Shown piece after piece: positions 1 to 5,611 of a stretch of 7,910 bases of DNA. The notes beneath the pieces were generated by a model that searched no databases, was not told the DNA's origin, and was given only the letters and a program-made list of their open reading frames with translations. Source of the stretch: Bacillota bacterium (GTDB taxonomy: Bacteria > Bacillota_I > Bacilli_A > RFN20 > CAG-826); contig VHBF01000022.1 of NCBI GenBank assembly GCA_016872075.1, forward strand, positions 1 through 7,910, read 5' to 3'. How positions within the stretch are numbered: position 1 is the stretch's first letter; each line of letters opens with the position of its first letter. A program made the translations under genes and the position numbers.

Positions 1-41
1 GTTAGGATAAATACCTAGGATGTGTAAACGCCCTAGGCGAT

Positions 42-118
42 GGGCCGTTAGCTCAGTTGGTTAGAGCACGCCCCTGATAAGGGCGAGGTCGATAGTTCGA
101 ATCTATTACGGCCCACCA
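42..118 (+). tRNA. tRNA-Ile (anticodon GAT)
   Basis: Complete cloverleaf. A seven-base acceptor stem (GGGCCGT with ACGGCCC) closes it, and the D arm has the usual GCTC/GAGC stem. The anticodon stem CGCCC/GGGCG (69-73 and 81-85) carries the loop CTGATAA, with anticodon GAT at 76-78. The T arm contains TTCGAAT, and CCA is encoded at 116-118. It decodes isoleucine AUC/AUU. tRNA-Ile(GAT) is often found in rRNA operons, but no rRNA is visible here: only 41 bases precede it, and a terminator and a protein gene follow. It could be the last gene of a transcription unit that starts before the window. Confidence 0.97.
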
Positions 119-129
119 TCAACGAAAGA

Positions 130-161
130 AAAACTGTAGTGGAAGCTACAGTTTTATTCTT
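130..161 (+). terminator. Intrinsic terminator after tRNA-Ile
   Basis: A perfect ten-base-pair stem (AAAACTGTAG at 130-139 with CTACAGTTTT at 146-155) encloses a six-base loop. The descending arm ends in four T's and continues ATTCTT. It begins 11 bases after the tRNA-Ile CCA, so it most likely ends the tRNA transcript. The MATE start codon lies only ten bases downstream. The hairpin would therefore also sit in the leader of any read-through message. The T tract is interrupted, so termination may be partial. Confidence 0.75.
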
Positions 162-170
162 CAAAAACCT

Positions 171-1559
171 ATGATTAAAACTTTACAAGACAAAGCCTTC
201 ATTAAAAAGTTCTTTTCCATTAGTTTGCCAGTGATGGTGCAAATGTTAATTTCTTTTTTTGTCACCTTTATTGACAATGTCATGGTCGGTGGGATTTCTG
301 ATGAAGTCGTGGGTGCCGTTTTTGCAGTCAATCAAATTTCTTTTTTCTTTTTTGTCATTACCTATGGGTTGTTGTCAGGTGCGGCCATTTATGTTCAACA
401 ATTTTCAGGGGCAAAGGATCAGGTACATTTACAACAATCGGTAAGATATAAATTGTATATCGGGATGATTTTTTTAACCATTTTTATTCCCTTTATCTTT
501 ATCTTTGGTCCGCAGATAATTGCTTATTACACTCGTTCTTCAAGTAATCAGGAAGCGATTATATTGGAAGCAGTAAAGTATTTACCGATTATCATCCTTT
601 CTTATATTCCGTTAATGTTTGCCAATATTTATGGTTCAACCTTTCGGGAAATTGGTAAAACTAAATTACCCGTGTTGATAAGTGTGGTTTCTTTAATCAC
701 TAACGCCTCGTTAAATTATGTCTTTATCTACATCGTTCAAAATGGGATTGTCGGAGTTGGAATTGCCACCTTGATTGCCCGCCTCGTCGAAATGGTGTTA
801 TTGATCATGATTTCCCACTTTCGAAAAGAAAGATTTACAACCGGTTTGTATCATGATTGGCGTGTTGATTTACCACTCGTTCGGGCAATCAACCGCAAAA
901 CCATCGTGATGTTGATGAATGAAACGCTTTGGTCTGGTGGGATTATCATGCAACAACTTGCCCTTGCTTCTCGGGTCAATGTTTTGTCGACGTTATCGAT
1001 TGTTGCAACTTCAACCGAAATTTTTGGCATCATCTGGGCTGGTTTAGCGGTAGGGGTTGGTGTGATGCTTGGCAACACATTAGGTGAAGGGAAAGTCGAA
1101 GAAGCAAAAGTCTTATCGACAAAATTATTATGGATGGGAATTACCATTGCTTTGGGTTTAGGTTTTGTCATGTTTTGGTTATCACCTTTGATTCCGCAAT
1201 TGTGGACAACCGTCTCCCAAGACCAAAAAAATATGGCTACCCAAATCCTAAGGATTTATATGTTTTTCTTACCTTTTTTTAGTATTGCCAACGTCACTTA
1301 TCACACGTTACGTTCAGGAGGTAAGACCACTCAAGCTTTGTTACTTGACGGTATGGTCATGTGGTTTGGGACTGTGCCATTAGCCTGGACGCTTGCATTA
1401 TTCACAGATATACCCCTTGTGTGGATGTGGTCGATGATTCAAGGGATTGATCTATTAAAAGCAAGCTTTGGCATCTACCTTGTTAGACGTTATGATTGGG
1501 CAAAAAACCTCACCAATCCTTTCGCGAAATCGACCGATGTTGCCACCCTTTCAAATTGA
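171..1559 (+). CDS. MATE family multidrug/Na+ (or H+) antiporter-type exporter
   Basis: A 462-residue polytopic membrane protein, normal for the MATE family, which uses Na+ or H+ gradients to expel cationic drugs or metabolites. Two homologous halves are visible. The first opens with SLPVMVQMLISFF (18-30) and the family-like segment FIDNVMVG (33-40). The second opens around residue 244 with MLMNETLWSGG and contains LRSGGKTT at 380-387, matching the conserved RSGGDT-like loop. About twelve hydrophobic segments end near residue 438, followed by a short polar tail. The ATG at 171 is chosen because it gives a short basic N-terminus just before TM1; later ATGs fall inside TM1. No Shine-Dalgarno sequence precedes it, and a terminator hairpin ends ten bases upstream, so how it is transcribed is unclear. 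It stops on TGA, supporting the standard code. The substrate cannot be predicted. Confidence 0.93.
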   Translation: MIKTLQDKAFIKKFFSISLPVMVQMLISFFVTFIDNVMVGGISDEVVGAVFAVNQISFFFFVITYGLLSGAAIYVQQFSGAKDQVHLQQSVRYKLYIGMIFLTIFIPFIFIFGPQIIAYYTRSSSNQEAIILEAVKYLPIIILSYIPLMFANIYGSTFREIGKTKLPVLISVVSLITNASLNYVFIYIVQNGIVGVGIATLIARLVEMVLLIMISHFRKERFTTGLYHDWRVDLPLVRAINRKTIVMLMNETLWSGGIIMQQLALASRVNVLSTLSIVATSTEIFGIIWAGLAVGVGVMLGNTLGEGKVEEAKVLSTKLLWMGITIALGLGFVMFWLSPLIPQLWTTVSQDQKNMATQILRIYMFFLPFFSIANVTYHTLRSGGKTTQALLLDGMVMWFGTVPLAWTLALFTDIPLVWMWSMIQGIDLLKASFGIYLVRRYDWAKNLTNPFAKSTDVATLSN

Positions 1560-1584
1560 ATTCAAGGCGTTGGTTTGTTATCAT
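1556..1584 (+). promoter_or_regulatory. Promoter of the Val-Thr-Leu tRNA cluster
   Basis: A -35 box TTGAAT (1556-1561, four of six consensus bases) is followed by a 17-base spacer and a -10 box TATCAT (1579-1584, five of six). The -10 is preceded by TGT, an extended -10 element. The predicted transcription start is near 1591, about four bases before the mature end of tRNA-Val. The -35 box overlaps the stop codon of the MATE gene. Spacing and box quality are what a sigma-A type housekeeping promoter needs. This is a by-eye call without expression data. Confidence 0.7.
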
Positions 1585-1594
1585 TAAATCTTGC

Positions 1595-1670
1595 GGACAC
1601 TTAGCTCAGCTGGGAGAGCGTTTCCTTCACACGGAAGAGGTCACAGGTTCGATCCCTGTAGTGTCCACCA
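1595..1670 (+). tRNA. tRNA-Val (anticodon CAC)
   Basis: A 76-base cloverleaf. The acceptor stem is GGACACT/AGTGTCC and the D stem GCTC/GAGC. The anticodon stem TTTCC/GGAAG (with one T-G pair) holds the loop TTCACAC, placing anticodon CAC at 1628-1630. The T arm is ACAGG-TTCGATC-CCTGT, and CCA is encoded at 1668-1670. It reads valine GUG. The body closely resembles ordinary bacterial tRNA-Val, which usually has anticodon TAC. The CAC anticodon implies a second valine tRNA elsewhere for the other codons. First gene of a three-tRNA cluster, with three bases before the next. Confidence 0.95.
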
Positions 1671-1673
1671 GTT

Positions 1674-1749
1674 GCCGTCATAGCTCAATTGGCAGAGCAA
1701 TTGATTTGTAATCAATAGGTTGTAGGTTCGAGTCCTATTGACGGCACCA
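1674..1749 (+). tRNA. tRNA-Thr (anticodon TGT)
   Basis: A 76-base cloverleaf with acceptor stem GCCGTCA/TGACGGC. The anticodon stem ATTGA/TCAAT surrounds the loop TTTGTAA, with anticodon TGT at 1707-1709. The T loop contains TTCGAGT, and CCA is encoded at 1747-1749. The U34-type anticodon should read ACA and, by wobble, other threonine codons. Middle gene of the cluster: three bases after tRNA-Val and twelve before tRNA-Leu, so all three must be cut from one precursor. Confidence 0.97.
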
Positions 1750-1761
1750 CGTTGCCTCTTT

Positions 1762-1844
1762 GGGGATATGGCGAAATTGGCAGACGCGTTGGACTTAGAA
1801 TCCAATGGGTAACCGTGCAGGTTCAAATCCTGTTATCCCCACCA
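1762..1844 (+). tRNA. tRNA-Leu (anticodon TAG)
   Basis: An 83-base class II tRNA. The acceptor stem is GGGGATA/TATCCCC (1762-1768 and 1834-1840). The anticodon stem TTGGA/TCCAA holds the loop CTTAGAA, with anticodon TAG at 1796-1798. A variable arm of about a dozen bases follows, then a T arm with TTCAAAT and an encoded CCA at 1842-1844. It reads leucine CUN codons. No terminator follows: the start codon of the hydrolase gene lies only two bases past the CCA, so tRNA maturation and the hydrolase message are physically linked. Confidence 0.97.
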
Positions 1845-1846
1845 AT

Positions 1847-2839
1847 ATGGAAACTTTATACACCTTTTTATGGATTATTCTGATTACCTTCATCATCATT
1901 TTTGTGATGATTTTTTTATTATTAAACCTAGCTTTTAATCGCCGATTTGATGCCCATCCAAAACTAAAATATTTTACAATCAAAGACTTTCCTGAGATTG
2001 ATGTTGATGTTGTTGAATTTAAAAACAAACAAGGGGTCACCCTTAGAGGTGGCTTTTATTATGATGATCGGCTACAACCCCATGCCAAATTAATCGTATT
2101 TTCCCATGGGATTGGTCCTGGTCATCAAGCTTATACCCATTTGATTATGGAGTTTGTCAAAAAAGGGTTTATTGTTTTTGCTTATGACAATATGGGATGT
2201 GGATTATCAAAAGGAACATCCATCCGTGGTGTGCCACAAGCAATCGATGATTTACAAACTGCTCTACGTTACATTTCCAAATCAACCTATGCAACCTTAC
2301 CGATTTCCGTGATCGGTCATTCTTGGGGGGCTTATGCTGCAATTCGAGCATCAGAGATGGGCGTTCCGATTCAAAGAATTATTAGTATTGCTCCTTTTAA
2401 TGATGTTTCTGAAATGTTAGGAAATTATATTTCTTGGATTCGTATCTTTAAACCCCTTGTCAAAATCATCACCTATGTAAAATTTGGTTACCTTGGAACT
2501 TTATCAACGCAAGAAATTTTAAAAAAAACGAAGGTTAAGACTTTGGTCATCGTTGGTGAAAAAGATGATGATATTCCTTTAAGAGGAAATTATGACCAAT
2601 TTATAAAAGCGAACAATCCTCTGGTCAAGATTGAACAAGCAAAGGGCCATCGACACAATCCTTATTTGAGCTTTCGGGCTGAAAATTACGTGATTGATAC
2701 GATCCTACAAGGCACAATGAATGTAAGCAAAGAAAAAGACACCAGTAAAGTTGATAAGTTTTTCAACAGTCTAGATTATCAATGGGTTGGTGAACACGAT
2801 CCAATCGTGATTGCCCAAATTGAAAAGTTTTTAATTTAA
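1847..2839 (+). CDS. Membrane-anchored alpha/beta-fold serine hydrolase
   Basis: A 330-residue protein with an N-terminal anchor (about residues 7-27), then an alpha/beta hydrolase domain. Visible catalytic features are the oxyanion-region SHGIG (86-90), the nucleophile elbow GHSWG with Ser159, and a strand LVIVGEKDDD whose Asp240-242 include the likely acid. The catalytic histidine lies in GHRH (His268 or His270). The substrate is unknown; relatives include esterases, lipases and acyl-peptide hydrolases. The catalytic domain side cannot be fixed from sequence. The frame stays open into tRNA-Leu, but ATG 1847 is chosen because it lies just outside the tRNA and gives the whole anchor, while the next ATG falls inside the anchor. 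There is no Shine-Dalgarno; translation is probably leaderless or from a read-through transcript. The last 40 residues after the histidine are an unusual extra tail. Confidence 0.88.
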   Translation: METLYTFLWIILITFIIIFVMIFLLLNLAFNRRFDAHPKLKYFTIKDFPEIDVDVVEFKNKQGVTLRGGFYYDDRLQPHAKLIVFSHGIGPGHQAYTHLIMEFVKKGFIVFAYDNMGCGLSKGTSIRGVPQAIDDLQTALRYISKSTYATLPISVIGHSWGAYAAIRASEMGVPIQRIISIAPFNDVSEMLGNYISWIRIFKPLVKIITYVKFGYLGTLSTQEILKKTKVKTLVIVGEKDDDIPLRGNYDQFIKANNPLVKIEQAKGHRHNPYLSFRAENYVIDTILQGTMNVSKEKDTSKVDKFFNSLDYQWVGEHDPIVIAQIEKFLI

Positions 2840-2864
2840 TTCATTTTAATTTTTACTTTCTCTA

Positions 2865-2870
2865 TATAAT
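2865..2870 (+). promoter_or_regulatory. Consensus -10 box before the DUF2207 gene
   Basis: A perfect TATAAT lies 18 bases before the start codon at 2889. The expected transcription start is near 2877, giving a leader of about 12 bases that begins GAGA. No good -35 box is found at 16-18 bases upstream, only T-rich sequence, and no TG extension is present. The call therefore rests on the -10 and its position. AT-rich sequence produces such hexamers by chance, but the placement right before a gene supports it. Confidence 0.5.
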
Positions 2871-2888
2871 AAATTTGAGATATTAAAT

Positions 2889-4925
2889 ATGGATGGAAAA
2901 TCTTATTTTTTAAAAAAGAAAAAAGGGGCGATTTTTTTAGCAATCTTAGCAGCGCTATCAGGACCTTTTTTACTTTTATCTGAACAAAATGCTTATGAAT
3001 TATCTTCAAGTGATGCCAACACCTCTGCAATGACCAAAGTCATTACCATTGCAGAAAATGGTGATGTTAATTTTCAAGAAAGCTTAAATCGTTACTTTGC
3101 GACCCAGGTTTTCTTCCAAGATATTTATTTTACTTCTGATCACGAAGATGTTCCAAAAGATGTGTCAACCCCTGCTTTTGATACCACAAGATTTTCAACG
3201 GAAATTTATAATGCTAACGATGAACTCATGATTAATAGTGATGGATCTTATGCGACTGCAAACTTCAATAATAATAATCTCATCCTTGGTTATTCTTGGG
3301 ATGCTAATAGCGTTGATGAATTTGGTGATCCGATTGAAACGATTGATAACGAATCCGTCGCTTGGTTTCATTACAATGCGGGAACGTGGGGAAATATTCG
3401 TATTGAAAATGATTATTGGATTAATGGGGTTACTTTAAAATATGCCGATACAGCTGAATTCTTTTGGGTTGTGGCTGCAACGGATAACATGCTAACAGAA
3501 AATATTGATGTTAAAGTTATGCTTCCTGGTGTGGATTTAGATGTAGATTTAGTTGATGCTTATATCAACGGATCATCACTCGCTTCCATTCACCATATTG
3601 GTGCTGATGAACAAAACCAAACCTATGTTCATATTAAAGCAAGTCGTTTATACCCAAATGAATATATTACTGTAAGGATTAATTTTCCTGCTAACCGATT
3701 GGTCATAGATGCCGCTCAAGACAAAGCTTATGGCAATGATGTGAGTGATTATCCAATTGCGAATGGTCAAGCTCATTTAACCAATGTAGAAACCTATGAA
3801 ACCCAACGCGCTAATTTCCGAAGCACTTACCAACTCGTCGATATGGTCGCGATTGCTTCATTTATCTTAATTCTTGCCTTTGCTGCCTGGAAAACCCGTG
3901 ATATTTATCTCAAGTATGATAAGGAATATGCCACCGATTTCTATGGTGAGTATTATCGCGAATTACCCGCCCAATATTCGCCGGCAATCATGGGTTATCT
4001 TTATCGCTTTAAAGAAGTGGCTAAAGATGATGTCACGGCAACCTTAATGGATTTAATCAGACAAAAAGTTATTCTTTTGGATGCTGGCACCGAATCCTTA
4101 ACGGAAGCGAAAGTCAATTATGTGATGAAGTTGAATAAAGAAGTGGATCAAAATAAATTACAACCTCATGAAAAACAATTAATTAATTGGTTTTTTGGTT
4201 TAGTTGCCGGTAGTGATACATTGTCACTTAATCAACTTGAAACCTTTACTAAAAAAGAAGCACAAGCGATTCGCTATTTAAATGAAAACCAATCCTTTAA
4301 TCGCGCGGTGGTTGTCGCTGCTCAAAACGAAAAATTCTTTGATGATGTGAAAATTCCCGCACAAAAAAATGGAGCAATTTTAGGTTTAATTACCTTGTTT
4401 GCAATTGGTTTATTAATTTCAAGAAATGTTTTAGCGTTAGGTAATTTTACAGGGATTATCGGTGGGATTTTATTTGGTTTATCGATACTTTTAGGAGCCT
4501 ATTTAAGTTCGATTGAAAGACGTTCGAAAAAAGGCAATGAAGATTACGTCAGATGGAAAGCCTTTGAAAAATTTCTCAAAGAATTCACCAATATTAAGGA
4601 TTATCCAATTCCAGGTATGACCATTTGGGAACATTACATGGTATATGCAACCGCCTTCGGCATTGCAGAATTGGTTGAAAAACAAGTGAGATTTAAATAT
4701 CAACAACTCAACCAAATGGATGAACTTAATCGGTCACCTTACTTTAGATATCCCGGATTTTATCGTTATTACCATCATTCCATGCAACGATCCTTTGTTT
4801 CAGCTCAAAGTACGATAGCGGCAGCGAATGCCCAACGTAACAATTCAGCAGGTCGTGGTGGCGGTCGCTTTGGCGGTGGCGGCGGATTCCGAGGTGGCGG
4901 CGGTAGTGGCGTTAGAATTCGTTAA
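2889..4925 (+). CDS. DUF2207 (YciQ-like) membrane protein with glycine-rich tail
   Basis: A 678-residue protein with the layout of the DUF2207/YciQ family, whose biochemical role is not established. A basic N-terminus (KKKK at 9-12) and a hydrophobic signal or anchor (13-31) come first. A roughly 280-residue extracytoplasmic domain, probably beta-rich, follows. Then come a transmembrane helix (about 316-334), a charged cytoplasmic region, two more helices (about 494-510 and 519-540) and a family-like C-terminal block including DYVRWKAFEKFLKEF (552-566) and the YATAFGIAE segment (586-594). The protein ends in a glycine-rich tail (655-674) containing RGG triplets. It sits 62 bases upstream of lemA with no terminator, a pairing seen in other bacteria, so the two are likely co-expressed. 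The start has a TATAAT 18 bases upstream and at best a weak GAGA ribosome site. Confidence 0.87.
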   Translation: MDGKSYFLKKKKGAIFLAILAALSGPFLLLSEQNAYELSSSDANTSAMTKVITIAENGDVNFQESLNRYFATQVFFQDIYFTSDHEDVPKDVSTPAFDTTRFSTEIYNANDELMINSDGSYATANFNNNNLILGYSWDANSVDEFGDPIETIDNESVAWFHYNAGTWGNIRIENDYWINGVTLKYADTAEFFWVVAATDNMLTENIDVKVMLPGVDLDVDLVDAYINGSSLASIHHIGADEQNQTYVHIKASRLYPNEYITVRINFPANRLVIDAAQDKAYGNDVSDYPIANGQAHLTNVETYETQRANFRSTYQLVDMVAIASFILILAFAAWKTRDIYLKYDKEYATDFYGEYYRELPAQYSPAIMGYLYRFKEVAKDDVTATLMDLIRQKVILLDAGTESLTEAKVNYVMKLNKEVDQNKLQPHEKQLINWFFGLVAGSDTLSLNQLETFTKKEAQAIRYLNENQSFNRAVVVAAQNEKFFDDVKIPAQKNGAILGLITLFAIGLLISRNVLALGNFTGIIGGILFGLSILLGAYLSSIERRSKKGNEDYVRWKAFEKFLKEFTNIKDYPIPGMTIWEHYMVYATAFGIAELVEKQVRFKYQQLNQMDELNRSPYFRYPGFYRYYHHSMQRSFVSAQSTIAAANAQRNNSAGRGGGRFGGGGGFRGGGGSGVRIR

Positions 4926-4975
4926 TTTCATTAAATAAATGTTTGGTTTATTTTAAAAGATGTTAAGATAATTTT

Positions 4976-4981
4976 AAGGAG
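4976..4981 (+). promoter_or_regulatory. Canonical Shine-Dalgarno of lemA
   Basis: AAGGAG lies six bases before the ATG at 4988, ideal spacing for a Gram-positive ribosome. It fixes the lemA start and is the only strong ribosome binding site in the window. A GATAAT hexamer at 4967-4972 would put the transcript start inside this site. A promoter there is therefore unlikely, and lemA is probably translated from the upstream gene's message. Confidence 0.85.
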
Positions 4982-4987
4982 AAAAAA

Positions 4988-5548
4988 ATGGGAATATTAA
5001 TTGTATTAGGCGTTGTTGCTTTAGTAGGATTCTGGGTTATTAGTGTTTATAACACATTAGTTCAATCAAGAAATAAGGTCAAAAATTCTTGGTCACAAAT
5101 TGACGTTCAATTAAAACGTCGCTTTGATTTGATTCCTAACATCGTGGAAACGGTAAAGGGATATGCCAAGCAAGAAAAGGATATTTTTATGCAATTTGCG
5201 GAAGCTCGCAAAATGTATGACAAAGGTTCCCAAGGTGGTAATGTCGGAGAAATGGCGCAAGCGAACAGCATGCTTGGTCAAACCTTAGGACGTTTGGCAG
5301 TTGTCGTTGAACAATATCCAACCTTAAAAGCGGATCAAGGGTTCTTAAAGTTACAAGATACCTTAAAGGAAACGGAAGATAAAGTTTCCTTTACCCGTCA
5401 ATTCTATAACGACGTAGTGTTATCTTATAACAATCGCCGCGAAGTATTCCCATCCAATTTAGTTGCCGGTATCTTTAAATTCAAAGAAGCGGAACTATTT
5501 AAGTTAGACGATGCTGCTGAAAGAAAAGCAGTAAAAGTTTCATTCTAA
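4988..5548 (+). CDS. lemA: LemA family protein
   Basis: A 186-residue membrane-anchored helical protein, the normal length for LemA. One N-terminal transmembrane helix (about 2-20) is followed by the family core: VQSRNKVKNSWSQIDVQLKRR (25-45) and FDLIPNIVETVKGYAKQE (46-63). It continues with helices around EDKVSFTRQFYNDVVLSYN (130-148) and the C-terminal REVFPSNLVAGIFKF block (151-165). LemA proteins are thought to sit with a tiny outside segment and a cytoplasmic or outer coiled helical domain; their molecular role is unresolved. The gene follows DUF2207 by 62 bases, has a strong Shine-Dalgarno and is closed by a terminator. It is therefore probably the distal gene of a two-gene operon and expressed more strongly at translation than its neighbours. 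Confidence 0.95.
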   Translation: MGILIVLGVVALVGFWVISVYNTLVQSRNKVKNSWSQIDVQLKRRFDLIPNIVETVKGYAKQEKDIFMQFAEARKMYDKGSQGGNVGEMAQANSMLGQTLGRLAVVVEQYPTLKADQGFLKLQDTLKETEDKVSFTRQFYNDVVLSYNNRREVFPSNLVAGIFKFKEAELFKLDDAAERKAVKVSF

Positions 5549-5561
5549 ACGAATCTAAATG

Positions 5562-5594
5562 AAAACCCTTACGCTCTCTGAAGGGTTTTTTCTT
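5562..5594 (+). terminator. Intrinsic terminator of the DUF2207-lemA unit
   Basis: A perfect nine-base-pair stem, AAAACCCTT (5562-5570) with AAGGGTTTT (5581-5589), has a ten-base loop. It runs into a T tract of six T's followed by CTTT. It begins 13 bases after the lemA stop codon. The flanking A run and T run are symmetric, so it could also work weakly on the minus strand for transcripts escaping the ABC gene. Confidence 0.88.
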
Positions 5595-5605
5595 TGTGAT
5601 AAAAT
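5595..5605 (+). promoter_or_regulatory. Extended -10 promoter of the GtrA-like gene
   Basis: TGTGA followed by TAAAAT (5600-5605, five of six consensus bases) matches the TRTGn extended -10 motif of Gram-positive promoters. Such promoters can work without a good -35; the -35 position falls inside the lemA terminator hairpin and shows none. The expected transcription start, about seven bases after the hexamer, coincides with the A of the ATG at 5612. This predicts a leaderless mRNA. Confidence 0.6.
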
Positions 5606-5611
5606 AAGGCA

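Noticed and set aside
1..41. CCTAGG repeated at 14-19 and 32-37, and a possible -10 (GATAAA or TAGGAT) at 3-11 before tRNA-Ile
   Set aside because: The hairpin is short with a long loop and no T tract. The -10 candidates lack a visible -35 because the window starts there. Not enough sequence to call a promoter or a processing site.
851..1171. A 106-codon minus-strand open frame inside the MATE gene
   Set aside because: It is antisense to conserved MATE sequence, its translation shows no recognisable domain, and nothing indicates a start site.
1805..1846. Extension of the hydrolase frame upstream to an ATG inside tRNA-Leu
   Set aside because: Those 14 codons are entirely tRNA sequence plus the CCA end. 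The ATG at 1847 gives a normal membrane anchor.
1641..2040. Minus-strand open frames across the tRNA cluster and hydrolase start
   Set aside because: They are translations of antisense tRNA sequence, a common source of false proteins in databases.
4933..4953. AAATAAA/TTTATTT inverted repeat between DUF2207 and lemA
   Set aside because: Seven A-T pairs only, with no T tract after it. Such repeats are expected by chance in AT-rich spacers and would not terminate well.
4943..4972. Possible lemA promoter TTGGTT with an 18-base spacer and GATAAT
   Set aside because: The predicted transcript start falls within the Shine-Dalgarno itself, removing the strong ribosome site that the gene clearly carries.
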